Origin: Peptococcaceae bacterium BRH_c4b
GTDB taxonomy: Bacteria > Bacillota > Desulfotomaculia > Desulfotomaculales > Desulfocucumaceae
NCBI GenBank assembly: GCA_000961595.1
Contig: LADO01000036.1
Span: forward strand, 1-64,000
Length of the DNA: 64,000 bases
Direction: 5' to 3'
How positions within the stretch are numbered: the stretch's first letter is position 1; every line of letters begins with the position of its first letter. The position numbers were made by a program, and so were the translations under genes. Positions 7,039 through 16,696 of the stretch are shown here, piece by piece. Below the pieces are notes generated by a model, which was given only the letters and a program-made list of their open reading frames with translations, was not told the origin of the DNA and did no database searches.

Positions 7039-8751
7039 TCAAATTTCGTGTGCTTCGTACATTTGCCTTTCCTGCACCCCGTACTTCAAAATGTTTTTGC
7101 ATTGCTCTATATAAGCCAATGTAATCTTGTCATAAGGGTTTTCAGCAATACATTCTTCAAACAGATGCATTGCTTCCACTATGTTTTTTTTATAATTAGA
7201 GCCATTGTCATAAAATATAATACAGGCCTTTTCAAATTTATGTTTTGTTTGTAGTTTTGCCCTTTGAATTTCCGGGGGGTCTACCTCAAATACTTCGTGT
7301 ACTGTTACGAATTCCGACTTTCCTTTTACCTTCACCTGGCCAATAGCACGCATATGGTACCTGGAAGGGTCTTTTAGACTCCTATAAGTCTTATCACTAA
7401 TCAGTAAATCAGTGCCATAGTACTTATTCAAATCTTCGATACGTGAAGCCAGATTTACAGCATCGCTAATCACCGTCCCGTCCATCCGGTTATGTCCACC
7501 GACAATACCAAGAATCACCGGGCCGGTGTTTAGACCGATACCCACCCGCAGCGGTTCAAAGCCATCCCCCCGCCGTTTACGGTTGTATTCTGAAAGGGTA
7601 AGCAGCATGGATATGGCCGCCTTCAGGGCATCGTCCGCACCACTGTGAAAAAGAGCCATAATGGCATCACCTATAAATTTGTCTATAAAACCATTATAGG
7701 TATTCACAATCGGTTCCATCTGCTTAAGATAGGCGTTAATAAAATGAAAATTTTCCTCCGGCGTCATCCTTTCCGACAAAGACGTAAATGAACGTATATC
7801 CGAAAATAGCACGGTCATCTCCATCAGGGACTGATCGCCCAGTTGAACGTCGGTAATGCTTTCTTTGTTCAGGTACTGGAGGAATTCATGGGGAACAAAC
7901 CGGCTGTAGGCAATGTTCAACTCCACCTGCTCCTGCCTGGCCCTTTGCTCTTGCTCCAGCGCCTTTTCCAGGTTAAAAAACAGCCTGGCATTTTCTATTG
8001 CAGCTGCCGATTGAAGAGCTAAGGCCGCCAGGAGCTTTAAATCCCCGGAGGTATAAAAGTCGGGGTGCCGGCTGCTGACATTGACCACGCCGATAACTTT
8101 GTCTTTTATTTTTAAAGGCGCGCACATCAGTGATTTGCTATTATTAGCCCCATGAACATGTCTTGAGTCCGCGTGCACATCATTCACTATTTCGGCTACG
8201 CCCGTATGGATTACAGTTCCTGCAACCCCTTCCCCGGCCTTTAAATATGTCTTGGGATGAAACTCCCGGCCCAGTGCGGCAATAACTTCAAGCAAGCCGG
8301 CATCTTTACTCATAAGCATCAACGATATATTATCCGCTTCCACCAGCTTCTTTCCTTCTATGACAACCAACTGGGCAACCTCTTTGGGATTCAGGTTGGT
8401 GGCAAGCTTTTCCGTAATGTTATAGAGCATGGTAATTTCTTTGTATTTCTCCAGCGTTTCACGCCCCAGCGCCTTTTTCTCCAATTCTGCGGCTGCCAGG
8501 CACGACAGTGCCCGGGCAACGAAGAGCGCCTTTTCGCCTCCCAGCACCCAGCCAATAATGTCGTCCCCCAGCTTTATGGCATGCCTGGACAGGGAACTAT
8601 CTGCAGCATTGCCGCAAAAAACCTGCCCTTGGGCATCAATCACGGCCACGGCATGATCGGATGCACATGAGGTGTCGCTGATCAAGCAAGATATTTCCTT
8701 TTTTGCAATAAGCCGTTTAAGGCTTACCTGAACCGGTTTATTTGCCGCCAT
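7039..8751 (-). CDS. GAF-domain class III adenylate/guanylate cyclase
   Basis: A 570-residue soluble protein. After an unassigned N-terminal ~95 residues comes a helical linker, a GAF domain (about 115-260), and a class III nucleotidyl cyclase catalytic domain (about 305-475). Metal-binding aspartates are visible in VLFSDIRSFTSL and FIDKFIGDAIMALF, and the transition-state Asn/Arg pair in VNLASRIEDL. The catalytic centre therefore looks complete. The lysine in FIDKF suggests ATP as substrate, but I cannot settle ATP versus GTP. A C-terminal ~90 residues look like helical TPR-type repeats. It is the last gene of the minus-strand sensory block. A truncated cyclic-nucleotide-binding regulator lies 43 kb away in the same window (50472-51185). 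Confidence 0.9.
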   Translation of the reverse strand: MAANKPVQVSLKRLIAKKEISCLISDTSCASDHAVAVIDAQGQVFCGNAADSSLSRHAIKLGDDIIGWVLGGEKALFVARALSCLAAAELEKKALGRETLEKYKEITMLYNITEKLATNLNPKEVAQLVVIEGKKLVEADNISLMLMSKDAGLLEVIAALGREFHPKTYLKAGEGVAGTVIHTGVAEIVNDVHADSRHVHGANNSKSLMCAPLKIKDKVIGVVNVSSRHPDFYTSGDLKLLAALALQSAAAIENARLFFNLEKALEQEQRARQEQVELNIAYSRFVPHEFLQYLNKESITDVQLGDQSLMEMTVLFSDIRSFTSLSERMTPEENFHFINAYLKQMEPIVNTYNGFIDKFIGDAIMALFHSGADDALKAAISMLLTLSEYNRKRRGDGFEPLRVGIGLNTGPVILGIVGGHNRMDGTVISDAVNLASRIEDLNKYYGTDLLISDKTYRSLKDPSRYHMRAIGQVKVKGKSEFVTVHEVFEVDPPEIQRAKLQTKHKFEKACIIFYDNGSNYKKNIVEAMHLFEECIAENPYDKITLAYIEQCKNILKYGVQERQMYEAHEI

Positions 8752-8819
8752 AACAACCCACTCCCAGGTTCAATCGGGCAGTTAGCCCTGTAATTCACTT
8801 ATTCCCCAAATCTTCTCTG

Positions 8820-11687
8820 CTATCTCGTTTTCTCATGCTCCTTCAGCATAATAAATACTACATTATTAAGCCCTTTTTCAAAGCACAGCGTTTTAACCAA
8901 ATTGGTTTTTTCGGAACACAATGTATCAATAATGATCATGTCCGGTTGCTCAGACAATGCTTTTTTTATGCATTCTATGCCCTTATTGGCCTCAACCACA
9001 GTGTATCCCCGTACCTCCAGGGCATCTGATATGGTTTTAAAAGTCGACCTGTCTTCATCAACCACCAAAACCTTTTTCCTGGAACTGCCTTTAGATAAAA
9101 GCACTTCTATTTCGTCAAGCAAATAATCCGTATTGTATGGCTTGGTGAAATACCGGTCGGCGCCGATGCGGTAACCCCTGTCCTTGTCTTCCAGGACTGA
9201 AAGAATAACCACCGGAATATCAGCGGTTTGAGGATTATTTTTCAGTACCGCCGCCGTGTCGAACCCGCTCATGCCGGGCATCATAACATCCAGAATAATC
9301 AGGTCCGGCCTTTCTTTTTTAACCTGGCTGATGGCCTCCATGCCGTCTTTGGCTTCCCTGATATTATAACCAACTGCTTCAAGCTCCTGCCTCAGAAGAC
9401 TTCTGATGCCTGCATCATCATCCACCAGCAGAATTTCTTTACCGCTCCAGCTAAGGCCGGATGTTCCATCTTTTGCGTAATCTTGCAGTTGTTTGACCAG
9501 GGAGTCCAAATCAATTGATTTACCGGGTTCAGCTTCCGGCTCTTTGAACACAGGAAGGGTAAATGAGAAGGTGCTGCCCTGGCCGGGCTCGCTATGCACC
9601 CATATCCTGCCGCCATGTTGCTCAACGATCTGTTTGCAAATCGGCAGTCCGAGGCCTGTACCCTTGGGCTTGTCGGTAAGAGTATCCCCAATTTGTTTAA
9701 ACTTTTCAAAAACTTTACCCTGATCTTCCCTGGCTATCCCAATACCCGTATCAATCACACTGACTTCAACATCATTGCCAACAACAGTTGCCCGGCATGT
9801 CACGGAACCCTGGGTGGTAAATTTCACAGCATTGGAAATAAGGTTAATTATAGTTTGGATCAGCCTGTCCCTGTCACCCGGCACTCTGGGTAGATCCTGT
9901 TGCATTTCTTTGTTCAGTTCCAACCCTCTTTGCTCAAACAAGGAAGTGGTGGCGGCAGCGGCCCTATCGATAATTTCTTCCACGGATAGCGGCTCCATTT
10001 CCCACTCAACTCTACCCGCTTCCATCTTCGCCAGATCAAGCACATCATTGATGAGGGTGGTCAGCCTTTCTCCCTCTGATATAATGATATCCAGATTATC
10101 TTTCACCTGCCTGACTGCCCTATCAACTTTATTGTCGCCGGTATTCACCAGGGGGAATACAACATCTCCAAGTCTCTTCTTAATAATCTTGGCAAAACCG
10201 AGCACAGAGGTCAGTGGTGTCCTTAATTCATGGGAAACTGTAGACATAAATTCCGTTTTCATCTTGTCAAGCTCGCGAAGCCTTAAATTTTCATCGCTCG
10301 ACAGTTTCGCCTCTTGTTTCATATGTATGATACATCCGCCCAGCACATTTTCACCATTATGCACCGCCGTAGCCCGCTCCCGGCATGTCAGATAGCCACA
10401 GGCGCCGCAGTTAAGCTCATCATCGGAGTTAAATTTGCCATCGCTTTCCAGAATAAATTTCAGTTCCGCTTCATTTGGCATTTTTCTTTCATAAAGCTTA
10501 TTGTTCCATGTCCTGATGAATTTATTGTTTTTAATCAGTTCGTCCACAATCTCCAGCCATTTTTCAAACTCTGGAGCCTGCACTGTATTCTTAACAAGTA
10601 TTGCATAGCCTTTATACTTTTGCTCATTTTCCATTGTTCTTTTGAACCTTTGCTGGGTATACTCCGAGATAATCCTTCTGTTTTCCAGAAGGTCGCTGTC
10701 AATGCCCAGGAATTTACCCAGAATGCAACCTTCGCAGTATAACAGGTCAATTAACAGGGGATACCCGGCCAATGTGCCATGCTCATTTTTTCTCTGGGCC
10801 ATCCTTTTTAAGAAACCGGTGCTCCTGTCCTCCCCTTCCAGAATTATGTAATCATTACCGATGGGGTTGTATTCAGCCGAATCTGAAAACTGTTCCAGTG
10901 TTTTGGTCAAACCTCCGGATATGGGAAAGCCTGCGCCGTAAAAAGCCTGGATGCCGTCAAATTCAGACTCTTCAAGCTCCGAGGGAATAATTCCCTTACC
11001 GTCTATTAAATTAATAAGCTCCTCAAAAGTCAAATCCTCATCATACAGGCCAAGATCTCTGTCCAGCAATTCTGATTTTTTGGCCACGCAGGGGTTAGCG
11101 CCGACAATAGCGATTTCTTCGTCATTCCAGTATTTGGCCAGAACGGCCTGGGCGGCCATGGGGCTTAAAATCGGGGCAAATTCATCAATTAGTGAAGGCG
11201 CATGCTTTTCAACGAAATTCATCAGCGCCGGGCACGGGCTGGCAATGACATGAGTATTCTCCCGGCCTTTATCCTTGATTAATCCGTCTATATAATCCAC
11301 ATAAACCTTCGTAACCACATCGGCTCCAAAGCTGGACTCATAAACAAGGCTGAACCCTGCTTTTCTTAGCGCTGCACAAAATTGTCCGGGTGTGCAGGCA
11401 TATTTTTTCTTTGCCACGATAACATAAGAAGGAGCTAATATTACTGCAGTCTTTCTATGTTGCACCATCTGCCCAACATTATAGACACCACTGCTGTACT
11501 GTTTGGCTCTTTTACTGCAATGATTCACACATATACCGCAATTTAGGCAGCTTTCTTCAATAATTTCCGCTTTTCCATCCACCATCCTGATAGACTTGGT
11601 CTGGCATACCCTAAGGCAAGCGGAACAACACTCACACTTATTCTTGTCCGTATAAACAACACCATTCAACACAACATTTGCCCCCAA
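8820..11687 (-). CDS. [FeFe]-hydrogenase-like sensor histidine kinase with two receivers
   Basis: A 955-residue fusion. Residues 12-62 are a 2x[4Fe-4S] ferredoxin (C18, C21, C24, C28; C47, C50, C53, C57). Residues ~80-345 match the H-cluster domain of [FeFe] hydrogenases. The cluster cysteines survive as ASPCP (C152), NPCVAKK (C200) and YCEGC (C318, C321), but the proton-shuttle cysteine of TSCCP is a proline and the last pair is CxxC rather than CxxxC. A further Fe-S motif follows (C427, C430, C435, C452). A HisKA/HATPase kinase (phospho-His486 in VSHELRTP) and a complete receiver come next. The final receiver is degenerate, keeping IIID but lacking the late lysine. It likely senses H2 or redox state rather than making H2. 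It is 14 bases downstream of the response regulator. Confidence 0.9.
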   Translation of the reverse strand: MGANVVLNGVVYTDKNKCECCSACLRVCQTKSIRMVDGKAEIIEESCLNCGICVNHCSKRAKQYSSGVYNVGQMVQHRKTAVILAPSYVIVAKKKYACTPGQFCAALRKAGFSLVYESSFGADVVTKVYVDYIDGLIKDKGRENTHVIASPCPALMNFVEKHAPSLIDEFAPILSPMAAQAVLAKYWNDEEIAIVGANPCVAKKSELLDRDLGLYDEDLTFEELINLIDGKGIIPSELEESEFDGIQAFYGAGFPISGGLTKTLEQFSDSAEYNPIGNDYIILEGEDRSTGFLKRMAQRKNEHGTLAGYPLLIDLLYCEGCILGKFLGIDSDLLENRRIISEYTQQRFKRTMENEQKYKGYAILVKNTVQAPEFEKWLEIVDELIKNNKFIRTWNNKLYERKMPNEAELKFILESDGKFNSDDELNCGACGYLTCRERATAVHNGENVLGGCIIHMKQEAKLSSDENLRLRELDKMKTEFMSTVSHELRTPLTSVLGFAKIIKKRLGDVVFPLVNTGDNKVDRAVRQVKDNLDIIISEGERLTTLINDVLDLAKMEAGRVEWEMEPLSVEEIIDRAAAATTSLFEQRGLELNKEMQQDLPRVPGDRDRLIQTIINLISNAVKFTTQGSVTCRATVVGNDVEVSVIDTGIGIAREDQGKVFEKFKQIGDTLTDKPKGTGLGLPICKQIVEQHGGRIWVHSEPGQGSTFSFTLPVFKEPEAEPGKSIDLDSLVKQLQDYAKDGTSGLSWSGKEILLVDDDAGIRSLLRQELEAVGYNIREAKDGMEAISQVKKERPDLIILDVMMPGMSGFDTAAVLKNNPQTADIPVVILSVLEDKDRGYRIGADRYFTKPYNTDYLLDEIEVLLSKGSSRKKVLVVDEDRSTFKTISDALEVRGYTVVEANKGIECIKKALSEQPDMIIIDTLCSEKTNLVKTLCFEKGLNNVVFIMLKEHEKTR

Positions 11688-11701
11688 TTAATATATAGAA
11701 T

Positions 11702-12076
11702 TCAAATTCCTAAAATTTCCCTTGCTTTTTCCAGCAAATCATCGGGATTAAAAGGCTTTGTCATATAGGTGTCGGCTCCTGATTCCACTCCCTTTATTTT
11801 ATCGAATTCCTGCCCCTTTGCCGTAAGCATTATGATATATACTTCTTTTAGTTCCAGTTCCTGCTTAACTATTCTACACACCTCGAAGCCGTTCATTTTG
11901 GGCATCATCACATCAAGAAAAACAAGCTGGGGCTTTTCTTCCCTGATTATCTCCAGGGCATCCTCGCCATTTTCGGCAACGAAAAAATCAACCCCTTCAT
12001 CTTCCAGTTCCTCAAGGGTTTGCTCCAAAAGGATCCTTATATGTGGCTCATCATCCACTATCAATATTTTTGGCAT
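11702..12076 (-). CDS. Single-domain response regulator (CheY-like)
   Basis: A 124-residue stand-alone receiver. It has the acidic pair DDE near the N-terminus (ILIVDDEPHIR), the phosphoacceptor Asp in LVFLDVMMPKMNGF, the conserved Thr/Ala in MLTAKG and the late Lys in TKPFNPDDL, so all switch residues are present. There is no output domain. It is encoded 14 bases before the hydrogenase-like kinase and downstream of the 7TM kinase, suggesting a phosphorelay shuttle among these proteins. Confidence 0.93.
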   Translation of the reverse strand: MPKILIVDDEPHIRILLEQTLEELEDEGVDFFVAENGEDALEIIREEKPQLVFLDVMMPKMNGFEVCRIVKQELELKEVYIIMLTAKGQEFDKIKGVESGADTYMTKPFNPDDLLEKAREILGI

Positions 12077-12243
12077 TTCGTTCCAGACCTCCCCTTCTAA
12101 AGTTTTTATCCCTCCCTACGGCTTTCAGATGTTATTTCCCGGAAAACAGTGTTTCTATTTCTCCGGGCACTAACCACAGGGGTCTTTAACTGTTTATCCA
12201 GCTTTTCAGCTAATTGTATTAACCATACTCTTTATCTCGCTAA

Positions 12244-12263
12244 GGGTTCGGTAGGCCGAACCC
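12244..12263 (-). terminator. Hairpin between two-component genes
   Basis: GGGTTCGG pairs perfectly with CCGAACCC around a 4-base loop, just after the stop of the 7TM kinase. No U-tract follows on the minus strand. It is more likely a pausing or processing hairpin or a weak terminator than a strong stop. Confidence 0.4.
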
Positions 12264-12272
12264 AAGGCTCAC

Positions 12273-14132
12273 TTATATCTCTGCGTTTACAGGAAGGGTA
12301 AATGAAAATTTGCTCCCCTTTCCCGGTTCGCTTTCCACCCAGATCCGCCCACCATGATGTTCCACTATTTGCTTGCATATGGACAGGCCAAGACCGGTTC
12401 CCTGGGGTTTGTCAGTGAGGGTATCCCCCACCTGCTTAAATTTTTCAAATACAACATCCTGTTCCCCAGCAGTTATCCCTGTGCCCGTATCGATCACACT
12501 AACGGTCAGTTCCATGCCCTTGGACCTCGCCATGCAGGTTACGGTTCCTTGAGCGGTAAATTTAACAGCATTAGAAATCAGGTTAATAATTACTTGGATC
12601 AGCCTGTTCATGTCTCCGGATATCTCAGGCAACCCCTCCTGAATGTCCTTGACCAGCTTCAGTTTTTTCTGCTCAAAAAGTGGCAAAGTGGCGGCAATTG
12701 CCCTTTCAATGCATTCAGCCGGCTGGATCAGTTCCATTTTCCACTCTATTTTTCCGGCATCCATCTTAGCTATGTCGAGAACATTGTTTATAAGCGCGGT
12801 TAATCTCTTGCTTTCCGCGATAATGATATGGATATTTTCTTTAACCTGTCTGGCGGCTTTATCAGCCTTTTTGTCAGCACATTCAATCCGGGGCAAGATG
12901 ACCTCATCAAACCTCTTACTGATAATCTTGGCAAAACCCAAAATCGACGTCAGGGGCGTTCTGAGTTCGTGGGATACTGTTGATAAGAAATCGGTCTTGA
13001 GCTTATCCAGTTCTTTCAGCTTTTCATAGGACTGCAGCAATTCCTCTTCAACTTTCTTACGTTCGTCTATTTCCATTTGTAATTGCCTGGTCTGCCTTAA
13101 ATCCTGGGCGACAATTACAAATCCAACAACATCACCTTCCCTGTCTTTTATCAGCGTGGCAGAAATATTAATAGGAATATTAACGCCAGCACTTGTTTTA
13201 CAGTGCATTTCACAGCAAAAGCGGGAGTGCGGCCCTGCATACATTTTTAGAATTTTTTCTTCGACGATATTTTTCTCCAGAAAAAGCATAGTCACCGGCC
13301 GGTCAACCAGTTCTTCCTCTTTATAGCCAAGCAGTTCAGCAACCCGGCGGTTAACCCTGGCTATTTTTCCCCGGGGACTGACCAGAAACAGTAAATCCAT
13401 AATATTCGAAATAATTTCATCGGTAGCAATCGTCGGGGCGATTTCCAACTGCCTGTATTTTGAAATGGCGTACCACATACCCGGCGCCCAGATTAATCCA
13501 ATGAGCGACGGAATCCTGGGGACAGTACTGCTACCCATGGCCGGCAGCAGGGTTTGATCAATAAAAACCGCAATAATACCGATAACCAGCGATGTAGTAA
13601 TAATCCGGTCCTGCTTCTTTTCCCTGTTGATTGTTGAATGTTTCCCCCATCTTGTAATCATCACGACGCTAAAAACAAGGTAACCCATGTAATAAACTGT
13701 AAAGGCAGTGCTCCAGATTGATCTCCCCGGATCTACCATATCCCAACCGTAATTTTTCATGATAAAATCGCTGGTCATCAGTAAACTGGTCACGGACCTG
13801 TATGTAAATATGGTGCCCGGCAGGTAAATAAGCGGGTATATCCACCGTTTGTTCAATATGTGGTTTTTCCCGGTCAGAATCAGGGCGAAATGCAAAACAA
13901 CCCCACTGACCAGGCACCAGCCTGGTGAAGACAGCTTATGCCAGAATTCAGCAGACTCTTTGTCCGTTGCTGCTACAGAAAAGGTGATACAGAAGGCCCA
14001 TAGAGCCATGGCAAGGCAAAAACATAAGAAGATCCTGTTCAGCCGCGAGCGGGTATCCATTATAAAAGCATAAAGGCCAAGGTACATATATATAATAAAA
14101 GCGACAAAAATCGAAAGCGCGTATAAATTCAT
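12273..14132 (-). CDS. 7TM-PAS sensor histidine kinase
   Basis: About 619 residues. The N-terminal ~220 residues form seven hydrophobic helices of the histidine-kinase 7TM input type. A PAS domain follows (around [25 protein letters not shown] in description), then HisKA with [19 protein letters not shown] and a HATPase with [10 protein letters not shown] and [10 protein letters not shown]. Its kinase core is closely similar to that of the hydrogenase-like kinase downstream, indicating duplication within the block. The frame is open to 14219, but the ATG at 14132 directly precedes the first membrane helix and has AAAGGGA upstream. It is likely membrane-bound and may feed the CheY-like receiver. 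Confidence 0.9.
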   Translation of the reverse strand: MNLYALSIFVAFIIYMYLGLYAFIMDTRSRLNRIFLCFCLAMALWAFCITFSVAATDKESAEFWHKLSSPGWCLVSGVVLHFALILTGKNHILNKRWIYPLIYLPGTIFTYRSVTSLLMTSDFIMKNYGWDMVDPGRSIWSTAFTVYYMGYLVFSVVMITRWGKHSTINREKKQDRIITTSLVIGIIAVFIDQTLLPAMGSSTVPRIPSLIGLIWAPGMWYAISKYRQLEIAPTIATDEIISNIMDLLFLVSPRGKIARVNRRVAELLGYKEEELVDRPVTMLFLEKNIVEEKILKMYAGPHSRFCCEMHCKTSAGVNIPINISATLIKDREGDVVGFVIVAQDLRQTRQLQMEIDERKKVEEELLQSYEKLKELDKLKTDFLSTVSHELRTPLTSILGFAKIISKRFDEVILPRIECADKKADKAARQVKENIHIIIAESKRLTALINNVLDIAKMDAGKIEWKMELIQPAECIERAIAATLPLFEQKKLKLVKDIQEGLPEISGDMNRLIQVIINLISNAVKFTAQGTVTCMARSKGMELTVSVIDTGTGITAGEQDVVFEKFKQVGDTLTDKPQGTGLGLSICKQIVEHHGGRIWVESEPGKGSKFSFTLPVNAEI

Positions 14133-14510
14133 ATTGTCAGTTTCCCTTTCGTCCCTTAGCAACATCTGGAAGGTTCTTTGCTGGAAATTCAAAGCAGTTT
14201 TAAAATACTGTTTTTGCAAAATTTAATAAATTCTTTCCGTTTCCCGGTAATTACCCAACATCCGCATGATTTTGGTCAGTATGGTTGGTTCCGCAGTCGG
14301 GTTGTATATAAGACTGTAGTAATCCATGGGATTGACAGGCTTCATATTTTGCATTTCCGACAGTAGATGATCTTTCTTTCCAGCTTATGCAACTTTATCC
14401 TTTAAATTATAAATTATTTACAATGGATTTAAAACAGTCAAAAGTACTATATGCTAGTAAAAAATGACAATCTCTATTTTTTTTCGTCAAAAAACATTAT
14501 CCCAAAGCAA

Positions 14511-14580
14511 GCAGAGGCAAGCAGGGACGGTTCTTGTTTGCCTAGAATGCGACAAAGGGACGGTTCACCTGTCGCACTGA
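14511..14580. repeat. Dispersed palindromic repeat (GGGACGGTTC family), double copy
   Basis: Two tandem copies of a GGGACGGTTC core. The second is bounded by TGCGAC (14548) and GTCGCA (14576). Related copies occur at 19041-19170, 19283-19313, 21232-21259, 53353-53382 and 63381-63417. It is a short non-coding dispersed element, of the kind common in Desulfotomaculum-like genomes. Confidence 0.7.
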
Positions 14581-14591
14581 CTACTACTATC

Positions 14592-16496
14592 CTATTTCCC
14601 TTTGGCGATTTTTTCAGCCAGCTCATTGAGGTAGACCCATCTATCCATTTTTTCTTTTAGCTGTTGCTCCATCTCATCTTTTTCAGCTAATAATTGCTGC
14701 AATAGAATATAATCGGCATAGGCCTCACTGATTTTATTGTCTAATTGCTGTATCTTATTTTCAATTTCAGCAATTGTATCATCTATTTCTGCATATTCCT
14801 TCTGTTCATTGAAGGAAAACTTTAAAGCCCTTTCCTTCTTTTTTTGCGTAACAGACTTATCCAAATTTTTATTAACAGCAGCTCTGACTTGATCAGAAAC
14901 AATATTATCTTGGCTTTCACCACTGCTTTTTTCTCTATAATCCGAATAATTCCCAGGGTAATGTGCAATTTCTCCTTTTCCTTTAAAGGCAAATATCTTT
15001 TCTGCCATTCTGTCTAAGAAGTATCTATCATGGGAAACAGCAATAACTGCCCCTTTGAAGTCCTCAAAATAATCCTCTAATATGGTAAGCGTTTCTATAT
15101 CCAGATCATTGGTTGGTTCATCCAGGAGCAGTATATTAGGTGCTTCCATAAGTACTTTGAGCAGACTTAACCTTCTTTTCTCTCCTCCTGAAAGGTTAGC
15201 TATAAGAGTCCACTGCAGAGCAGGAGGAAATAAAAATCTCTCCAGCATCTGTGATGCACTTATTTTATACCCCTCTGCAGTAGTTAAATATTCTGCTGTT
15301 TCTTTTATATATTCTATAACTCGCGAGCCGCCATCAATATGCTGGGTTTCCTGGGAGTATAATCCAACCTTTACCGTTTCCCCTACTTCCACTTTTCCAC
15401 TGTCAGGTTTAATCCTGCCGCACATTATATTTAAAAGGGTCGACTTGCCGCTGCCATTTGGCCCCACTATACCAACCCTGTCATTTCTTAGCAGAATATA
15501 GTTAAAATCATCTATTACCTTGGTGCCATTGAATGATTTACTAATATGCTCCAATTCAATTGTCTTTTTGCCAAGACGACTGGATGCCACTGAAACTTGT
15601 AACTTTTCATCCATTACAACTCCAGTCTGTTCACATAACTTGTCGTAACGGTCTATTCTGGCCTTTTGTTTAGTTGTTCTGGCTTTAGCACCCTTTTTAA
15701 TCCAGGCCAGCTCTTTCCTGAGCAACCTCTGCATTTTTTTCTCACTGGCTGCCTCTATCTCTTCCCTTTCGAGCATTTTTTCTAAAAAATAACTGTAATT
15801 GCCCTGGTATAAATAAAGACCTCCCTTATCCAGTTCAATAATCTGATTTACCACCCGGTCCAAAAAGTATCTGTCATGGGTAACCATAAGCAGGGAGCCT
15901 TTTCTTTTGTTAAGATATTGCTCCAGCCAGTCGATAGTTTCATTGTCAAGCTGGTTTGTGGGTTCATCTAAGATTAGTAAATCTGAAGGGTTTACCAGTG
16001 CGGTTGCTAAAGCTATCTTCTTTTTCTCCCCCCCGGATAGCGCGCCTATCTTTGCAGTAAAATCTGAAATTCCTAACTTTGTCAGTATGGCCCTTGCTTC
16101 ACTTTCTAAACTCCATGCATTCATTACATCCATATCATGGGTAAGCTTTAAAATTTCCTCATTTGAAGTGTTTCGGTTCTGAATAGCTTCTTCATACTCC
16201 CTTATTAACTTCATAATAGCGGAGTTCCCATAAAAAACTTGCTCCAGCACCGTAGCCTCAGAATCGAAATCAGGGTTCTGGGAAAGGTATTCTGTCTTGA
16301 CCGAGTTCCCTCTAACTACCCTTCCCTCATCTGCTTGTTCCACACCTGCGATGATTTTTAGCAGTGTTGTTTTACCGGTGCCATTAATACCTATTACTCC
16401 TATTTTATCCCCTTCATTTATGCCAACAGTTATTTTACTCAGCAATTTCTTTTCACTATAACTTTTTGAAATATTCTCCGCAGTTAATTGATTCAT
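14592..16496 (-). CDS. ABC-F family ATPase (Uup/YfmR-like)
   Basis: About 634 residues with two ABC ATPase cassettes and no membrane segments. Walker A motifs are GINGTGKTT and GPNGSGKST, signatures LSGGEKKK and LSGGEKRR, and Walker B LLILDEPTNQLD and ILLLDEPTNDLD, so both sites look active. The inter-domain linker is lysine/arginine rich (ARTTKQKARIDRYDKL) and a C-terminal coiled coil (about 570-630) resembles Uup/YfmR. ABC-F proteins act on the ribosome, relieving stalls or giving antibiotic protection; which applies here cannot be told. The ATG at 16496 has AAAGGGAGC upstream, better than the ATG at 16520. Single-gene unit. Confidence 0.93.
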   Translation of the reverse strand: MNQLTAENISKSYSEKKLLSKITVGINEGDKIGVIGINGTGKTTLLKIIAGVEQADEGRVVRGNSVKTEYLSQNPDFDSEATVLEQVFYGNSAIMKLIREYEEAIQNRNTSNEEILKLTHDMDVMNAWSLESEARAILTKLGISDFTAKIGALSGGEKKKIALATALVNPSDLLILDEPTNQLDNETIDWLEQYLNKRKGSLLMVTHDRYFLDRVVNQIIELDKGGLYLYQGNYSYFLEKMLEREEIEAASEKKMQRLLRKELAWIKKGAKARTTKQKARIDRYDKLCEQTGVVMDEKLQVSVASSRLGKKTIELEHISKSFNGTKVIDDFNYILLRNDRVGIVGPNGSGKSTLLNIMCGRIKPDSGKVEVGETVKVGLYSQETQHIDGGSRVIEYIKETAEYLTTAEGYKISASQMLERFLFPPALQWTLIANLSGGEKRRLSLLKVLMEAPNILLLDEPTNDLDIETLTILEDYFEDFKGAVIAVSHDRYFLDRMAEKIFAFKGKGEIAHYPGNYSDYREKSSGESQDNIVSDQVRAAVNKNLDKSVTQKKKERALKFSFNEQKEYAEIDDTIAEIENKIQQLDNKISEAYADYILLQQLLAEKDEMEQQLKEKMDRWVYLNELAEKIAKGK

Positions 16497-16696
16497 CTTG
16501 CTCCCTTTCTCTATTGTCAACTAAAAAAATGATTAGCATATAAGACATTATATCAAAAAAAGATACTGCTGCCTTAAAAAAGCGAGGAGTGGATTTTAAG
16601 CCACGAGACCGCTACTAACAGCCTACCATATTCTGAATTCTGTAGAGGGCTTTCCGGGTATTTTCAAACTGTGGAATTGATAAACTGTCAAGTATG

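Noticed and set aside
9228-11253. Antisense frames over the hydrogenase-like kinase
   Set aside because: They are shadows of the minus-strand gene, with serine-rich, low-information translations and no starts.
14178-14366. Plus-strand frame between the 7TM kinase and the ABC-F gene
   Set aside because: No ribosome binding site, mixed composition and overlap with the kinase leader make it unlikely to be a gene.
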